Source: JBCBDX01 sp039822005
GTDB lineage: Bacteria; Pseudomonadota; Alphaproteobacteria; Rhizobiales; Rhizobiaceae
Length of the DNA stretch: 64,000 bases
Direction: 5' to 3'
Assembly: GCA_039822005.1 (NCBI GenBank)
Contig: JBCBMZ010000004.1
Location: 248,001-312,000, forward strand
Notes under the pieces: generated by a model
Seen by the model: only the letters and a program-made list of their open reading frames with translations
What the model was told of the DNA's origin: nothing
The model's database searches: none
Made by a program: the position numbers and the translations under genes
In this document: positions 8,934-17,518 of the stretch, in pieces
Numbering within the stretch: position 1 is the stretch's first letter
How the letters are laid out: each line of letters starts with the position of its first letter

Positions 8934-9009
8934 TTCGCTACCCTACGAGATGCAGTCACGGCGTTCTTATCACACTTTCAGGCGAGGATGAGGCAAAATG
9001 AAGGCAGCG

Positions 9010-9519
9010 TTAACTGCTCGGTCCACCCAATGCCGTGACCGCACGCCGGTTTTGTGACCAGCACGAAATGTTGTCACAGGTGGCAACCGGCCGTTCCTTG
9101 CCAAATGACAAGGTGTTGATCCGAGCCGCGTTCACACCCTGCGAGGCAAGGTAGGCTTTTGTTGCCGCAGCCCGCCGCGCGCCCAACGCCAGATTGTATT
9201 CGCGCGTGCCACGTTCATCGGCGTGCCCTTCAATGGTGATCGTATAATTCGGATATTGGTTCAGCCACTGCGCTTGTCTGGCCAATGTGGCCTGCGCATC
9301 AGCACGGATCGCAGATGAATCAGTGTCAAAGAAAATACGATCGCCAACATTGACGGTGAAATCCTGCGTTGAGCCTGGCGCAGCGCCATTGACCAGCCCC
9401 AAATCACCTGGATTGTTGGGAAGCGGGGTGTTTCGCGCGCATCCAGCCAGTGCAAGGGCACTCACAAAAGCTGCAACAGCCAGTTTGCCGCGAGAATTCT
9501 TGATCATAGAGATCGCCAT
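9010..9519 (-). CDS. pal: peptidoglycan-associated lipoprotein Pal
   Basis: Outer-membrane lipoprotein of the Tol-Pal system that binds peptidoglycan. Start at 9519, chosen for GAGG six bases upstream. The lipobox ALAGC places the lipidated Cys at about residue 27. The OmpA-like domain occupies the C-terminal two-thirds; TIEGHADERGTREYN contains the diaminopimelate-binding Asp and Arg. 169 residues, normal length. 150 bases separate it from tolB, and this gap holds an exact CtrA-type box, so pal likely has its own cell-cycle-controlled promoter besides read-through from tolB. Confidence 0.96.
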   Translation of the reverse strand: MAISMIKNSRGKLAVAAFVSALALAGCARNTPLPNNPGDLGLVNGAAPGSTQDFTVNVGDRIFFDTDSSAIRADAQATLARQAQWLNQYPNYTITIEGHADERGTREYNLALGARRAAATKAYLASQGVNAARINTLSFGKERPVATCDNISCWSQNRRAVTALGGPSS

Positions 9520-9596
9520 TTTATGCCTCAAATTGCATAGGGTTTATCAAGGGTTTGATAACCCCATTGTCGTTAACCGGAGCTCAAAAAACGCGG

Positions 9597-9611
9597 TTAA
9601 TGCCCCGTTAA
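9597..9611. promoter_or_regulatory. CtrA-type box upstream of pal
   Basis: Exact TTAATGCCCCGTTAA (TTAA-N7-TTAA), 78-92 bases upstream of the pal start. An imperfect copy (TTAACCGGAGCTCAA, 9573-9587) lies 24 bases closer to the gene, which would give two sites in register. Confidence 0.6.
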
Positions 9612-9669
9612 CACTTTTCCAGCAGCCGAGCGCGGCCAATAGTGCACAAAATGAGGCAAATTCGAGGCA

Positions 9670-10992
9670 TCACTCGAGAAGCGGCGACCAAGCGGGGTCC
9701 GACCCAAAGCCATCAACGGGAACCAGCTGTTCGTTGCGTCCGGTAAGATCGATCTGATAAAGGCGCGGGCCACCGGCGCCTGCTTCCTGACGGAAGAACA
9801 TGATATAGCGGCCGTTAGGCGCCCAAGTGGGGCCTTCATTGTGAAAGCCAGTCGTCAGGATACGCTCTCCCGTACCATCGGGCCGCATCACGCCGATTGA
9901 AAATTGCCCACCCGACTGCTTTGTGAAAGCGATCAAGTCTCCGCGCGGCGACCAGACCGGTGTCGAGTAAGAACCATTACCAAAAGAAATACGCTCAGCC
10001 GTGCCGCCTCCGGCATTCATGACATATAGCTGCTGGCGTCCGCCACGATCACTTTCGAAGACAATTTTGGAATTGTCCGGAGAAAATGACGGAGAGGTGT
10101 CTATTGATGGCGAACTTGTCAGCCGCGTTGTCGAGCGATTGCGCAAATCCATCGCGTAGATGTTTGAGTTCCCATCCGGTTGGAGAAGGCTCATCACGAC
10201 CTTTTGCCCGTCGGGTGAAAAGCGCGGTGAAAAACTCATACCAGGAAAGTCGCCAATTAGCTCGCGCTGGCCCGTTTCAAGCTGAAGGAGATAAACGCGC
10301 GGTTGTCCGCCCGCAAAATCCATATAGGTCACTTCCTGCCGGTTGGGTGAAAAGCGCGGCGTCAGCACAATGTCGTCACCATTGGTTAAAAAGCGGCGAT
10401 TGGCACCATCCTGGTCCATGATAGCCAACCGTTTTACCCGTTGGTTACGCGGCCCACTTTCATCAACATAGACCACACGGGTATCAAAATACCCCTTTTC
10501 GCCTGTCAGTCGCTCATAGATGGCGTCCGATATGATATGGGCGACGCGACGCCAGTTCTCCCGGTTGGTAAAGAATTGCTCGCCGGTCATCTGTTGATCG
10601 GCAAATGTATCCCAAAGGCGAAACTCGGCGCGCAAACGGCCACCGGCCTCTTCTGTCACCTTGCCTGTCACCAGCGCTTGCGCATTGATAACCCGCCAAT
10701 CCTCAAAGCGCGGTGCAACATCAGTGTTGGTAATCTTTTCTATGAAAGCATCTTTGGACACCGGCGCGAACACGCCTGACCGCCGAAGATTATCGGTTAC
10801 CACCTCAGAGATCTTCACACCCAGATCATCTGAAGCTAAAAAATCGGTCACGGCCACCGGCAAGGGCTCGACGGTGCCGCGGTTAATGTCGATCTCCACA
10901 AGCGCATGGGCAGGCAAAATGGCCAACACCATCAAAATCAATGCACAAGACATGCGTTGGAACATGGATTGAAACAGCACCACCAAGCTCAC
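9670..10992 (-). CDS. tolB: Tol-Pal system beta-propeller protein TolB
   Basis: Periplasmic beta-propeller that connects TolA and Pal. The C-terminal six-bladed propeller shows repeated SPDG/SPRF motifs (FSPRFSPDGQKV, TSPSFSPDNSKI, STPVWSPRGDLI, GPTWAPNGRYIM). The N-terminal domain begins LVEIDINRGTVEPLP. The start is uncertain: the GTG at 10992 has GGAGG seven bases upstream and gives a signal peptide ending PAHA; an ATG at 11058 overlaps the tolA stop (TGATG) and would add 22 residues. About 440 residues with the chosen start, the usual size. Confidence 0.93.
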   Translation of the reverse strand: MSLVVLFQSMFQRMSCALILMVLAILPAHALVEIDINRGTVEPLPVAVTDFLASDDLGVKISEVVTDNLRRSGVFAPVSKDAFIEKITNTDVAPRFEDWRVINAQALVTGKVTEEAGGRLRAEFRLWDTFADQQMTGEQFFTNRENWRRVAHIISDAIYERLTGEKGYFDTRVVYVDESGPRNQRVKRLAIMDQDGANRRFLTNGDDIVLTPRFSPNRQEVTYMDFAGGQPRVYLLQLETGQRELIGDFPGMSFSPRFSPDGQKVVMSLLQPDGNSNIYAMDLRNRSTTRLTSSPSIDTSPSFSPDNSKIVFESDRGGRQQLYVMNAGGGTAERISFGNGSYSTPVWSPRGDLIAFTKQSGGQFSIGVMRPDGTGERILTTGFHNEGPTWAPNGRYIMFFRQEAGAGGPRLYQIDLTGRNEQLVPVDGFGSDPAWSPLLE

Positions 10993-11057
10993 CCTTTTCG
11001 CCTCCATACCCAAATAGAACAGCCGTCGCTCACGTTTTGCAACCAATTGTGTCAACA

Positions 11058-12128
11058 TCAAAACATCTCACTTGGATCAAAGTTCACGACCACATCGCGC
11101 CAAGCGGCGTATTTGTCCACCGGCAGTTGAAACCCGTCATTTTGCAAATTGCATCGCTGAACAGCTCTTATGGCGCTTTCATCGGCTTGGCGGTTGCCGG
11201 ACGATAATGTCACCTGCGGGCGCCCTTCCAATTTGCCAGATTGATCAAGCGCAAAGCGCACCGAGACACGCAAGTCGGCGGCATCCAGAACCCCGGCCGG
11301 AGGGCTCCAACAGGCCTGAATTTGTCCGCGCAACGAATCCATTTCGCTTTGCGTCAAAGTAGTGCCACCGGTCGTGGTCTCACCGCCGCGCGAAGCCTCT
11401 TCGGTCGAGGAAGCAGCGCCGCCGCCGGAGCCGCGGTCACGGTTGATCAAAGACGCAACATCATCGGACGGTTGATCATCATTGGTTGGCTGTTCCTGTG
11501 CCTGACGCTCCTGCTGCGCCTCGCGATTTTCGCGCTCGGGCGTTTGCGCCGTTTGCGCCGGCGGCTGTTCCGGGCGCGCCGATGGCACCGGCAAGACATC
11601 CGGCAAAGTCACAAAATCTTCTTCAGGCGCTGGCTCTGGTTCAGCAGCTTCAATTGCGGCCTCAACAGGGTCTGGAGCAACCTCTTGGCGCTGTTCAGGT
11701 TCAGGCGCAACTTCTGTCGCCGGTGCCGCAGGCTCTTCTTCTGCTTGGGGTGGGGTCGGCTCTGGATCTGGTCGGGGTGTCGGTGCCGGCGCTTCCGGTT
11801 CTACGGGCTCGGGAAGCCGCACTTCCTCAACTTGAACCGCCAGTTGCTCTTCGGTCGCCGACGTTGACTGGTCCCGTTCCTGGTCCCCGAAATTTTCCGC
11901 CTCCAGTACTGGCTCCGGGTTGATCACCTGGTCGGGAGCGGCAGTGCCGTCCTTGGGTGCATCCTGCGACCCCTCTTGGATTTGCGTGAACTCCTCTATC
12001 GACACCAGTTCGATCGGTAATGCTTCAACATCCTCAACATCAAAAGCTTCAGGCGCACCCCAAGTGACAAGCCCCCATCCCAGGAGCAAGGCATGTGCAA
12101 CAGTGGATGTGAAAACGCCAACCCGCAT
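11058..12128 (-). CDS. tolA: TolA-like energy-transducing protein
   Basis: Inner-membrane anchored, periplasm-spanning link between TolQR and TolB/Pal. 356 residues: one N-terminal membrane helix about 8-25, a long Pro/Glu/Ala/Gln-rich stretch about 60-235 (periplasmic spacer, very acidic), a Ser/Gly-rich hinge, and a C-terminal TonB/TolA-like domain about 250-356 (LRGQIQACWSPPAGV ... ADESAIRAVQRCNLQ). The low-complexity region differs from the Ala/Lys-rich helix of enteric TolA, as is usual in alphaproteobacteria. It sits between tolR and tolB. Confidence 0.9.
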   Translation of the reverse strand: MRVGVFTSTVAHALLLGWGLVTWGAPEAFDVEDVEALPIELVSIEEFTQIQEGSQDAPKDGTAAPDQVINPEPVLEAENFGDQERDQSTSATEEQLAVQVEEVRLPEPVEPEAPAPTPRPDPEPTPPQAEEEPAAPATEVAPEPEQRQEVAPDPVEAAIEAAEPEPAPEEDFVTLPDVLPVPSARPEQPPAQTAQTPERENREAQQERQAQEQPTNDDQPSDDVASLINRDRGSGGGAASSTEEASRGGETTTGGTTLTQSEMDSLRGQIQACWSPPAGVLDAADLRVSVRFALDQSGKLEGRPQVTLSSGNRQADESAIRAVQRCNLQNDGFQLPVDKYAAWRDVVVNFDPSEMF

Positions 12129-12134
12129 GGGCGA

Positions 12135-12590
12135 CTAGCCATCCCGTTCCTGAAGCGTGACCAAACCAAGATTGCGGTAGCCCGCCTGGTTGATCCGGCC
12201 CATCACCGCCATGATCGTCCCATAGTTTGTGGCTTGGTCGCCGCGAATGAAAATGCGCTCGTCAAACCCTGTCTGAGCGATAGCCTGCAACCGTGGAACA
12301 ACCTCATCAATATCGATGACAGTTTCCTGCAAAAATATCTCACCCTGCTGGTTGATCGAGATGGTTATGGGCTGTGTGTCCGCGTTGAGCTGCTGTGCGC
12401 GACTTTCCGGCAGATCGATGGGAACGCCAACCGTCAGAAGCGGTGCGGCCACCATGAAGACGATCAGCAGCACCAGCATGACGTCGACAAAGGGTGTGAC
12501 ATTGATTTCAGAAACCAGGGCTGCGTCACGTCCACCACGACCCCTGCGACCGCCGGAACGACGAACCCGTTTGGAGGAGGAAATTGCCAT
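12135..12590 (-). CDS. tolR: Tol-Pal system protein TolR
   Basis: ExbD-family stator subunit of the proton-driven TolQR motor. 151 residues: Arg/Gly-rich cytoplasmic N-terminus, then INVTPFVDVMLVLLIVFMV with the conserved membrane Asp (about residue 36), followed by a periplasmic ExbD domain ending LVTLQERDG. It is 5 bases downstream of tolQ and 6 upstream of tolA, a tight operon. Confidence 0.96.
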   Translation of the reverse strand: MAISSSKRVRRSGGRRGRGGRDAALVSEINVTPFVDVMLVLLIVFMVAAPLLTVGVPIDLPESRAQQLNADTQPITISINQQGEIFLQETVIDIDEVVPRLQAIAQTGFDERIFIRGDQATNYGTIMAVMGRINQAGYRNLGLVTLQERDG

Positions 12591-12595
12591 CAGAG

Positions 12596-13324
12596 CTACT
12601 CCGCAGCCTGCCGCTGCGCGCCATCGCCGGAACGCTCATCGATCTGGCGGGACAGGATAGAAGAAAACTCGTCGGCAAAAGCTTCCATCTGCCCGTTCAA
12701 CTTGCCCGCATCGGTCATCAGCTTGTTGTAGCCAACAAGTGCCGGGATCGCGGCAACCAATCCGATCGCCGTTGCCAGTAGCGCTTCGGCAATCCCCGGT
12801 GCCACGACCGCAAGGCTGGTCGACTCAGAGCCGGCGATAGCCTGAAATGACGTCATGATTCCGATGACGGTGCCAAAAAGTCCGACATAAACGGCGACCG
12901 ACCCGACCGAGGCGAGAAAGCCGAGCCGGGATTCCAGCCGGTCAGCCTCGCGCGCAAGCGTGACATCCATGGCGCGATCAATACGACTTTGCAGCCCAAT
13001 GGGCGAACGCGCACCGCGTTCGAACGACTTTTTCCATTCGCGCATCGCCGCAACAAAAATCGCCCCCATGCCGGAGAGTGAACGATCCGATAGGGACCGA
13101 TACAAATCCTCCAGCGATTGACCGGACCAGAATGATTCTTCGAAACGGTTCAACTGGCGGCGGTAGCGCCCGTACATGAAGACTTTGTCGATGATGATGC
13201 CCCACGACCAAATGGAGGCCGCAAGCAAACCAAGCATGACCGCTTTTACAATCCAGCCCGCCTGCATAAACAAGCCCAGGATCGACATGTCATGGCCGGA
13301 AGCGGCCAGTGGAAGCGTTTCCAT
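12596..13324 (-). CDS. tolQ: Tol-Pal system proton channel TolQ
   Basis: MotA/TolQ/ExbB-family inner-membrane channel. 242 residues with three membrane helices (about 18-40, 138-160 and 172-195). The loop helix includes LEDLYRSLSDRSLSG, and the conserved channel segment is VAVYVGLFGTVIGIMTSFQAI ... GIAEALLATAIGLVAAIPALV. AAAGGAA precedes the start. First gene of the tolQRAB run; 186 bases separate it from ybgC, so a promoter may lie there (a near-CtrA site TTAA-N7-TTAG occurs at 13477-13491). Confidence 0.96.
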   Translation of the reverse strand: METLPLAASGHDMSILGLFMQAGWIVKAVMLGLLAASIWSWGIIIDKVFMYGRYRRQLNRFEESFWSGQSLEDLYRSLSDRSLSGMGAIFVAAMREWKKSFERGARSPIGLQSRIDRAMDVTLAREADRLESRLGFLASVGSVAVYVGLFGTVIGIMTSFQAIAGSESTSLAVVAPGIAEALLATAIGLVAAIPALVGYNKLMTDAGKLNGQMEAFADEFSSILSRQIDERSGDGAQRQAAE

Positions 13325-13510
13325 TTCAAATTTCCTTTAGTGGAGCGCGGCGTTCAATTACCGGATTCGCCAGGCACCCGGAGCTCATTGGGCGCAAATT
13401 CGGTCAAACCAAGGCAAATTGATCAAAGTGCTGCCAAAGTTAAATGTCCCTGCACACAATTCATAGTTGGTTATCCTTAACGGTCCGTTAGGATTTGGGG
13501 AGCGCCAACA

Positions 13511-13993
13511 TCAATTGCCAGCGGGCACCCGCTGCCCAAAACTCTCAATCCACTCTTTTGGCATGCGTTGTGGCTTCCCGTCTGCATCAACCAGCGCCGC
13601 CAAAACCTGCGCTTTGACCAAAATCTCATCTGCGCGTTTGATTTCTTGCGTCATGAACACGCGGGCCCGTTTGACATCGCTCACAGCAGTTGAGACTTCA
13701 AACAGATCGTCGATGCGGGCACCACGCAGCCAATCAATCTCCATCCGGCGCACAATCCAAAATACTGGCTTGTCCTGCGCCTCCAGTACAGAATGCAAAA
13801 TACCCGATACGCGCAAAAAATCGGACCGGCCACGCTCAAGCATTTCCAAATAGCGCGCATGATAGACCGCGCCGGAAAGATCGGTATCGGCATAATATAT
13901 CCGCCCGCGGTAGTGATGGACATTGTTTTCCATCCAACCATCTAGCGCGGCGTCTGCTTGGCCCCGTTTACCGTAGGTTTCAATATCGTCCAT
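13511..13993 (-). CDS. ybgC: tol-pal-associated acyl-CoA thioesterase
   Basis: Hotdog-fold thioesterase conserved with Tol-Pal; acts on short-chain acyl-CoA or acyl-ACP. 160 residues. The catalytic block YYADTDLSGAVYHARYLEML has the essential Asp; the rest (RGRSDFLRVSG, VLVKAQVLAALVDADGKPQR) fits the 4HBT family. It is the upstream gene of the tol cluster and is divergent from the secreted glycosidase at 14048. Confidence 0.92.
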   Translation of the reverse strand: MDDIETYGKRGQADAALDGWMENNVHHYRGRIYYADTDLSGAVYHARYLEMLERGRSDFLRVSGILHSVLEAQDKPVFWIVRRMEIDWLRGARIDDLFEVSTAVSDVKRARVFMTQEIKRADEILVKAQVLAALVDADGKPQRMPKEWIESFGQRVPAGN

Positions 13994-14047
13994 GGGCGCG
14001 TGTCTTATGTGCTAGTGAAAATGCATCATCCATCGGAAACCACCACC

Positions 14048-15298
14048 ATGTTTGCAAGATGCTGTTATGCGATCGCTTTCTTGTTTTCATCACTGACAAT
14101 CGTCAACTCCGCTGTGGCCGAAACTGCCTTTCGCCCCATGCGCGGTATTTCCATGGATCTTTGGGTCACTTGGCCGGCACCTGAAACATGGAATGAACCA
14201 AAGGTCTACAAGGCATTTCCTGAGTGGCGAAAATTCGTTTCCGACGATGAACTTACCCTGATCAAGCGCGCAGGTCTCGACACGGTCCGTCTGCCCATAG
14301 AACCTGCTTTTCTGCTTTATGACGATGATCCTGAGCGGCTCGGCGTGATTACTGCCGGCATCAAAATCGCAATTGATCGACTGATTGCCGAAGACTTCAA
14401 CGTTATTGTCGACTTCCACACCATTTCCCGCGATCACCCACAGGCGGCTGGCACGGAGCAGATAATCGACGACCCGGCGACCTTTGATACCTACATTGAT
14501 CTTGTCGGCTTTATTGCCGCTCAACTCCGTCACTACCCTCAAAACAAGCTGGCCTTGGAACTCTTGAATGAACCGACACACGATTGCGACCAACGGAGCG
14601 AGCAAGCCCTTTGGCAAAATCAGACAAAGCAACTGTACAAAGCGGTACGAAATGTTTCCCCTGAGCGGTGGATAATATTGTCGGGCGCATGCTGGGGCTC
14701 AGCCGATGGTCTTGCCGCGATGAGCCCATCTGATTTTGGTCCCCACACAATCTGGTCTTTTCATGCCTATGATCCATTCGCCATCACGCATCAGGGCGCG
14801 CAATGGACAGGAGATTTGACCGCCCATTTGAGCCAAATCCCCTACCCACCCTATTTGCTGGATGACGCCGAACTGAGCGAAACGGTTTCAGCAAATGTGG
14901 ATGCGATCAGACGCGGCGCGACGCGGGAAAACCAACGGGACGCCATTGGCATGTTGCGGGGCAACCTTGGCGATGCCAATACGCCGAGAAAACTAGACGC
15001 TTTTCTAAGGCGATCCTTCGAAAAGGTGGCGCAATGGGCGGACAGACATGCCATCGAACGCTCACGCATCTTCCTTGGCGAGTTCGGCATGATCGGCCGC
15101 GAATATGGAACTGATCTCGACGTCCCCGATGCATGGCGCATCACTTATATGCGCGATATGATCACCCTTGCTGAAGAGTATGATTATGCTTGGTCGGTGT
15201 GGTCGTTTGGCGGCGCGTTCGGCCTCGTGCAGGCCTATGGCGGCGAAACGCTTGAACGCCCTTTGGTTGAAGCGCTAACCCGCTCGCCACTAAACTAA
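14048..15298 (+). CDS. secreted glycoside hydrolase family 5 (cellulase-like)
   Basis: Predicted exported beta-glycanase with a (beta/alpha)8 barrel. The start at 14048 yields a signal peptide (MFARCCYAIAFLFSSLTIVNSAVAE). Seen: acid/base Glu in LELLNEPT, the nucleophile Glu in FLGEFGMIG, the His/Tyr pair in SFHAYDP, and a conserved early Arg in LDTVRLPIEP. About 416 residues, a single catalytic domain with no carbohydrate-binding module. It diverges from ybgC and ends with a 4-base stop-to-stop overlap with the cupin gene on the other strand. Proximity to RmlC-like cupins suggests, without proof, a role in surface polysaccharide turnover; the substrate cannot be told. Confidence 0.85.
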   Translation: MFARCCYAIAFLFSSLTIVNSAVAETAFRPMRGISMDLWVTWPAPETWNEPKVYKAFPEWRKFVSDDELTLIKRAGLDTVRLPIEPAFLLYDDDPERLGVITAGIKIAIDRLIAEDFNVIVDFHTISRDHPQAAGTEQIIDDPATFDTYIDLVGFIAAQLRHYPQNKLALELLNEPTHDCDQRSEQALWQNQTKQLYKAVRNVSPERWIILSGACWGSADGLAAMSPSDFGPHTIWSFHAYDPFAITHQGAQWTGDLTAHLSQIPYPPYLLDDAELSETVSANVDAIRRGATRENQRDAIGMLRGNLGDANTPRKLDAFLRRSFEKVAQWADRHAIERSRIFLGEFGMIGREYGTDLDVPDAWRITYMRDMITLAEEYDYAWSVWSFGGAFGLVQAYGGETLERPLVEALTRSPLN

Positions 15299-15897
15299 TC
15301 GCTTTGCGCAATATCTTTTTTCGGCCAACCGCCACCGTCGCAATCTTGAGGGAAGCGATAGGGAATTAAATCTGACTCAATCGGCAATCGGATCTTGTCG
15401 GGCGCATCATAACGGTAAGGCTTTGTAGGGAAATTGACGACCATGGCGTCTTCCTGCCCGAGGCCAAGATCCGCATGCCAAACCCCGATTGGTATATTGA
15501 CCACCTTGCGCTCGTGCTCAGAAAAATAGATCTCATTGACGTGCCCATACGTGGGTGAATCAGGCCTTGGATCATAGAGTACCAATAGCATTTCACCCTT
15601 GATGAGGCAGTATCGGTCTTCATGCTCAAAATGCATGCTCCAACCTTTGACGACCTTCGGACGCACGGTGAAAAGGAAAGCGTATGTCATCGCGTCCTTA
15701 TAGTCGGGCCAGCGTTCATCAAGGAGTTCAAACACCATGCCACGCTTGTCGATATAGGTCGGCGTGTGGCGCACGATAACACCGTCAATGAGTTCGCGTG
15801 TCAGATTGTTGTTGGTATCGACAATCTGTTCATCGCGACGCGCCGCGGCGACAAGATCATCATAGTGCTTCTGGCGTTGATCAACTTTCTCAAGCAT
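15295..15897 (-). CDS. RmlC-like cupin (dTDP-sugar epimerase family), copy 2
   Basis: 200-residue single-domain cupin related to dTDP-4-dehydrorhamnose 3,5-epimerase. Seen: VKGWSMHFEHEDRYCLIKGE and NIPIGVWHADLGLG, which match the two cupin His-containing motifs of that family. It lacks the usual RGLHYQ signature, so the true substrate is uncertain. It is a clear paralog of the gene just upstream (15936-16511): the two share the block RRDEQIVDTNNNLTRELIDG and the end motif LIPYRFP. The 38-base gap and shared strand imply one operon. Confidence 0.7.
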   Translation of the reverse strand: MLEKVDQRQKHYDDLVAAARRDEQIVDTNNNLTRELIDGVIVRHTPTYIDKRGMVFELLDERWPDYKDAMTYAFLFTVRPKVVKGWSMHFEHEDRYCLIKGEMLLVLYDPRPDSPTYGHVNEIYFSEHERKVVNIPIGVWHADLGLGQEDAMVVNFPTKPYRYDAPDKIRLPIESDLIPYRFPQDCDGGGWPKKDIAQSD

Positions 15898-15935
15898 GGC
15901 GTCCCAGCCTCCCGTTCGCGGTATTTCATTACACT

Positions 15936-16511
15936 CTAAAGATCAGAGACCTTAACGTCATCAGGAAAACGATAGGGAATCAAATCGTTTACAATTGGCA
16001 GTCTGATCTTGTCTGGCGCTTCATGATAAAATGGCTTTGTCGGGCAATTGACAACCAGCGCGTCCTCGTGACCTAGCCCCATATCCGCATGCCAGACCCC
16101 GGGGGGAATACTGACGACCTTGCGTTCGTTTTCCGAAAAATAAATCTCGTTCAACATGCCAAATGACCTGGAATCGGGACGGGCGTCGTAGCAGACAAGC
16201 AGCATCTCACCCTTGACCAGACAATAGCGATCCATGTGGTGAAAATGCATGCCCCAACCCTTAACGACTTTGGGGCGAACGGTAAAAAGATAAACATATG
16301 GTATGGGGTCGTAATATTCGCCCCAGCGCTCATCGAGGATTTCAAAGACCGCGCCACGTTTGTCGAGAAAATTCGGCGTATGGCGAATGACAATACCGTC
16401 TATAAGTTCACGCGTTAAATTGTTGTTGGTATCGACAATCTGTTCGTCACGACGCGCCATCTCGACGAGCGCATCAAAGTGCTTCTGGCGTTCTTCCCAA
16501 TCGTTGTTCAT
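15936..16511 (-). CDS. RmlC-like cupin (dTDP-sugar epimerase family), copy 1
   Basis: 191-residue paralog of the next gene, with VKGWGMHFHHMDRYCLVKGE and SIPPGVWHADMGLG in the cupin motifs. The start at 16511 (MNNDWEERQKHFDALVEMARR) aligns with the partner's N-terminus (MLEKVDQRQKHYDDLVAAARR); a GTG 18 bases upstream is possible. A nucleotide- or lipid-linked sugar modification role is inferred from fold similarity only. No rmlA, rmlB or rmlD gene lies nearby, which argues against classical rhamnose synthesis. Confidence 0.7.
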   Translation of the reverse strand: MNNDWEERQKHFDALVEMARRDEQIVDTNNNLTRELIDGIVIRHTPNFLDKRGAVFEILDERWGEYYDPIPYVYLFTVRPKVVKGWGMHFHHMDRYCLVKGEMLLVCYDARPDSRSFGMLNEIYFSENERKVVSIPPGVWHADMGLGHEDALVVNCPTKPFYHEAPDKIRLPIVNDLIPYRFPDDVKVSDL

Positions 16512-16612
16512 GAGACTGATATCCCGCACAGTTGTTTTGCGTCAAAGCGGTAGTATCACCGCGAAAATATGGGAGCCACCGCTAATACAACCGGCGAGCA
16601 TTTCCTGAGGCA

Positions 16613-17515
16613 TTAACCGACTTCGATCAGGTTGATCTCGGGGCGCATGCCAAATCGCAACGGCATGACAGACATGCCAAGCCCACCGGAAACGAGCAGA
16701 TGACGCCCGCCCTCCATGACATGGCCATAGGCATATCGGTTCCCGAAGGCAGAGGGGACAACCGGAGACCAGCCAAGCAACCTTACCTGACCGCCATGGG
16801 TGTGGCCTGATAAAGTCAGCGACACCCGTTCCGGCACACGGGGAAAAATGTCCGGCTCGTGCGCCAGCAGGATGACCGGCTCTTCCGTTTCGACTTTTGC
16901 CAAGGTTCCAGGCAAATCATCCAGACCCCGCCAATGATCTCGACCGTAAAGCGTGTTGGGCGGAAAAGCGAGTTGATCACCAAGTCCTGCCACCCAAAAC
17001 CCCACACCGTCTTTTTCAACCCTGACGGCGTCATTTTCCAAAACAAGAATGCCGTTAGCTTCAAACGCTTCACGCACGGCCGTAGGGCCCTCTCCCCTTC
17101 GCTGCGCCTCCTCATCATCCCACCAATCGTGATTTCCAAGTATGGCAAACACGCCAACACGCGCGGACAATTGGCTAAAAATTGGCGCCCACTCGCGCGG
17201 CGCCGTGTAGCGCTTCACATCTTCCAAACTGGTGAGATAATCGCCAAGCAAAACGATGATGTCCGGCTCAAGACGGTTGGCCTGATCGACGATCTTTCCG
17301 ATCCGGTCATTGCCCATCCACGGTTCACATGCATGCACATCAGCCAGGGCGACAATGCGAAGTTTGAAACCGCTGGGCCAATTGGGCAAGGACATTTGAT
17401 CCCGCTTGACCCGCTGCAAAAGCATAGGTTCAACGAACGCGCCATGAAATGCACTGTACAGCGCCACCAAAACACCGGCACCCATGCCCTGCAAAAACCG
17501 GCGCCTGGTGATCAA
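16613..17515 (-). CDS. Tat-exported metallophosphoesterase (YkuE-like)
   Basis: Calcineurin-like phosphoesterase. 300 residues beginning with a twin-arginine signal (MITRRRFLQGMGAGVLVALY). The metal ligands are in ALADVHA, LLGDYL, LGNHDWW and SGHTHGGQ; the long loop is the typical YkuE arrangement. The family includes lipid A/UDP-diacylglucosamine-like and phosphodiesterase enzymes of the envelope; the substrate here is unknown. It starts 3 bases after the ruvB stop, so it is co-transcribed with the ruv genes. Confidence 0.85.
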   Translation of the reverse strand: MITRRRFLQGMGAGVLVALYSAFHGAFVEPMLLQRVKRDQMSLPNWPSGFKLRIVALADVHACEPWMGNDRIGKIVDQANRLEPDIIVLLGDYLTSLEDVKRYTAPREWAPIFSQLSARVGVFAILGNHDWWDDEEAQRRGEGPTAVREAFEANGILVLENDAVRVEKDGVGFWVAGLGDQLAFPPNTLYGRDHWRGLDDLPGTLAKVETEEPVILLAHEPDIFPRVPERVSLTLSGHTHGGQVRLLGWSPVVPSAFGNRYAYGHVMEGGRHLLVSGGLGMSVMPLRFGMRPEINLIEVG

Positions 17516-17518
17516 TGC

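Noticed and set aside
11241..11867. Arg/Leu-rich open frame on the plus strand
   Set aside because: It is the complement of the Pro/Glu/Ala-rich part of tolA; low-complexity coding DNA produces long antisense frames.
11486..11923. Tandem-repeat candidate in tolA
   Set aside because: The DNA encodes irregular Pro/Glu/Ala-rich protein sequence; no fixed repeat unit was found.
13477..13491. CtrA-like site TTAA-N7-TTAG upstream of tolQ
   Set aside because: One fixed base differs from consensus and it is 150 bases from the start; mentioned in the tolQ entry but not counted as a site.
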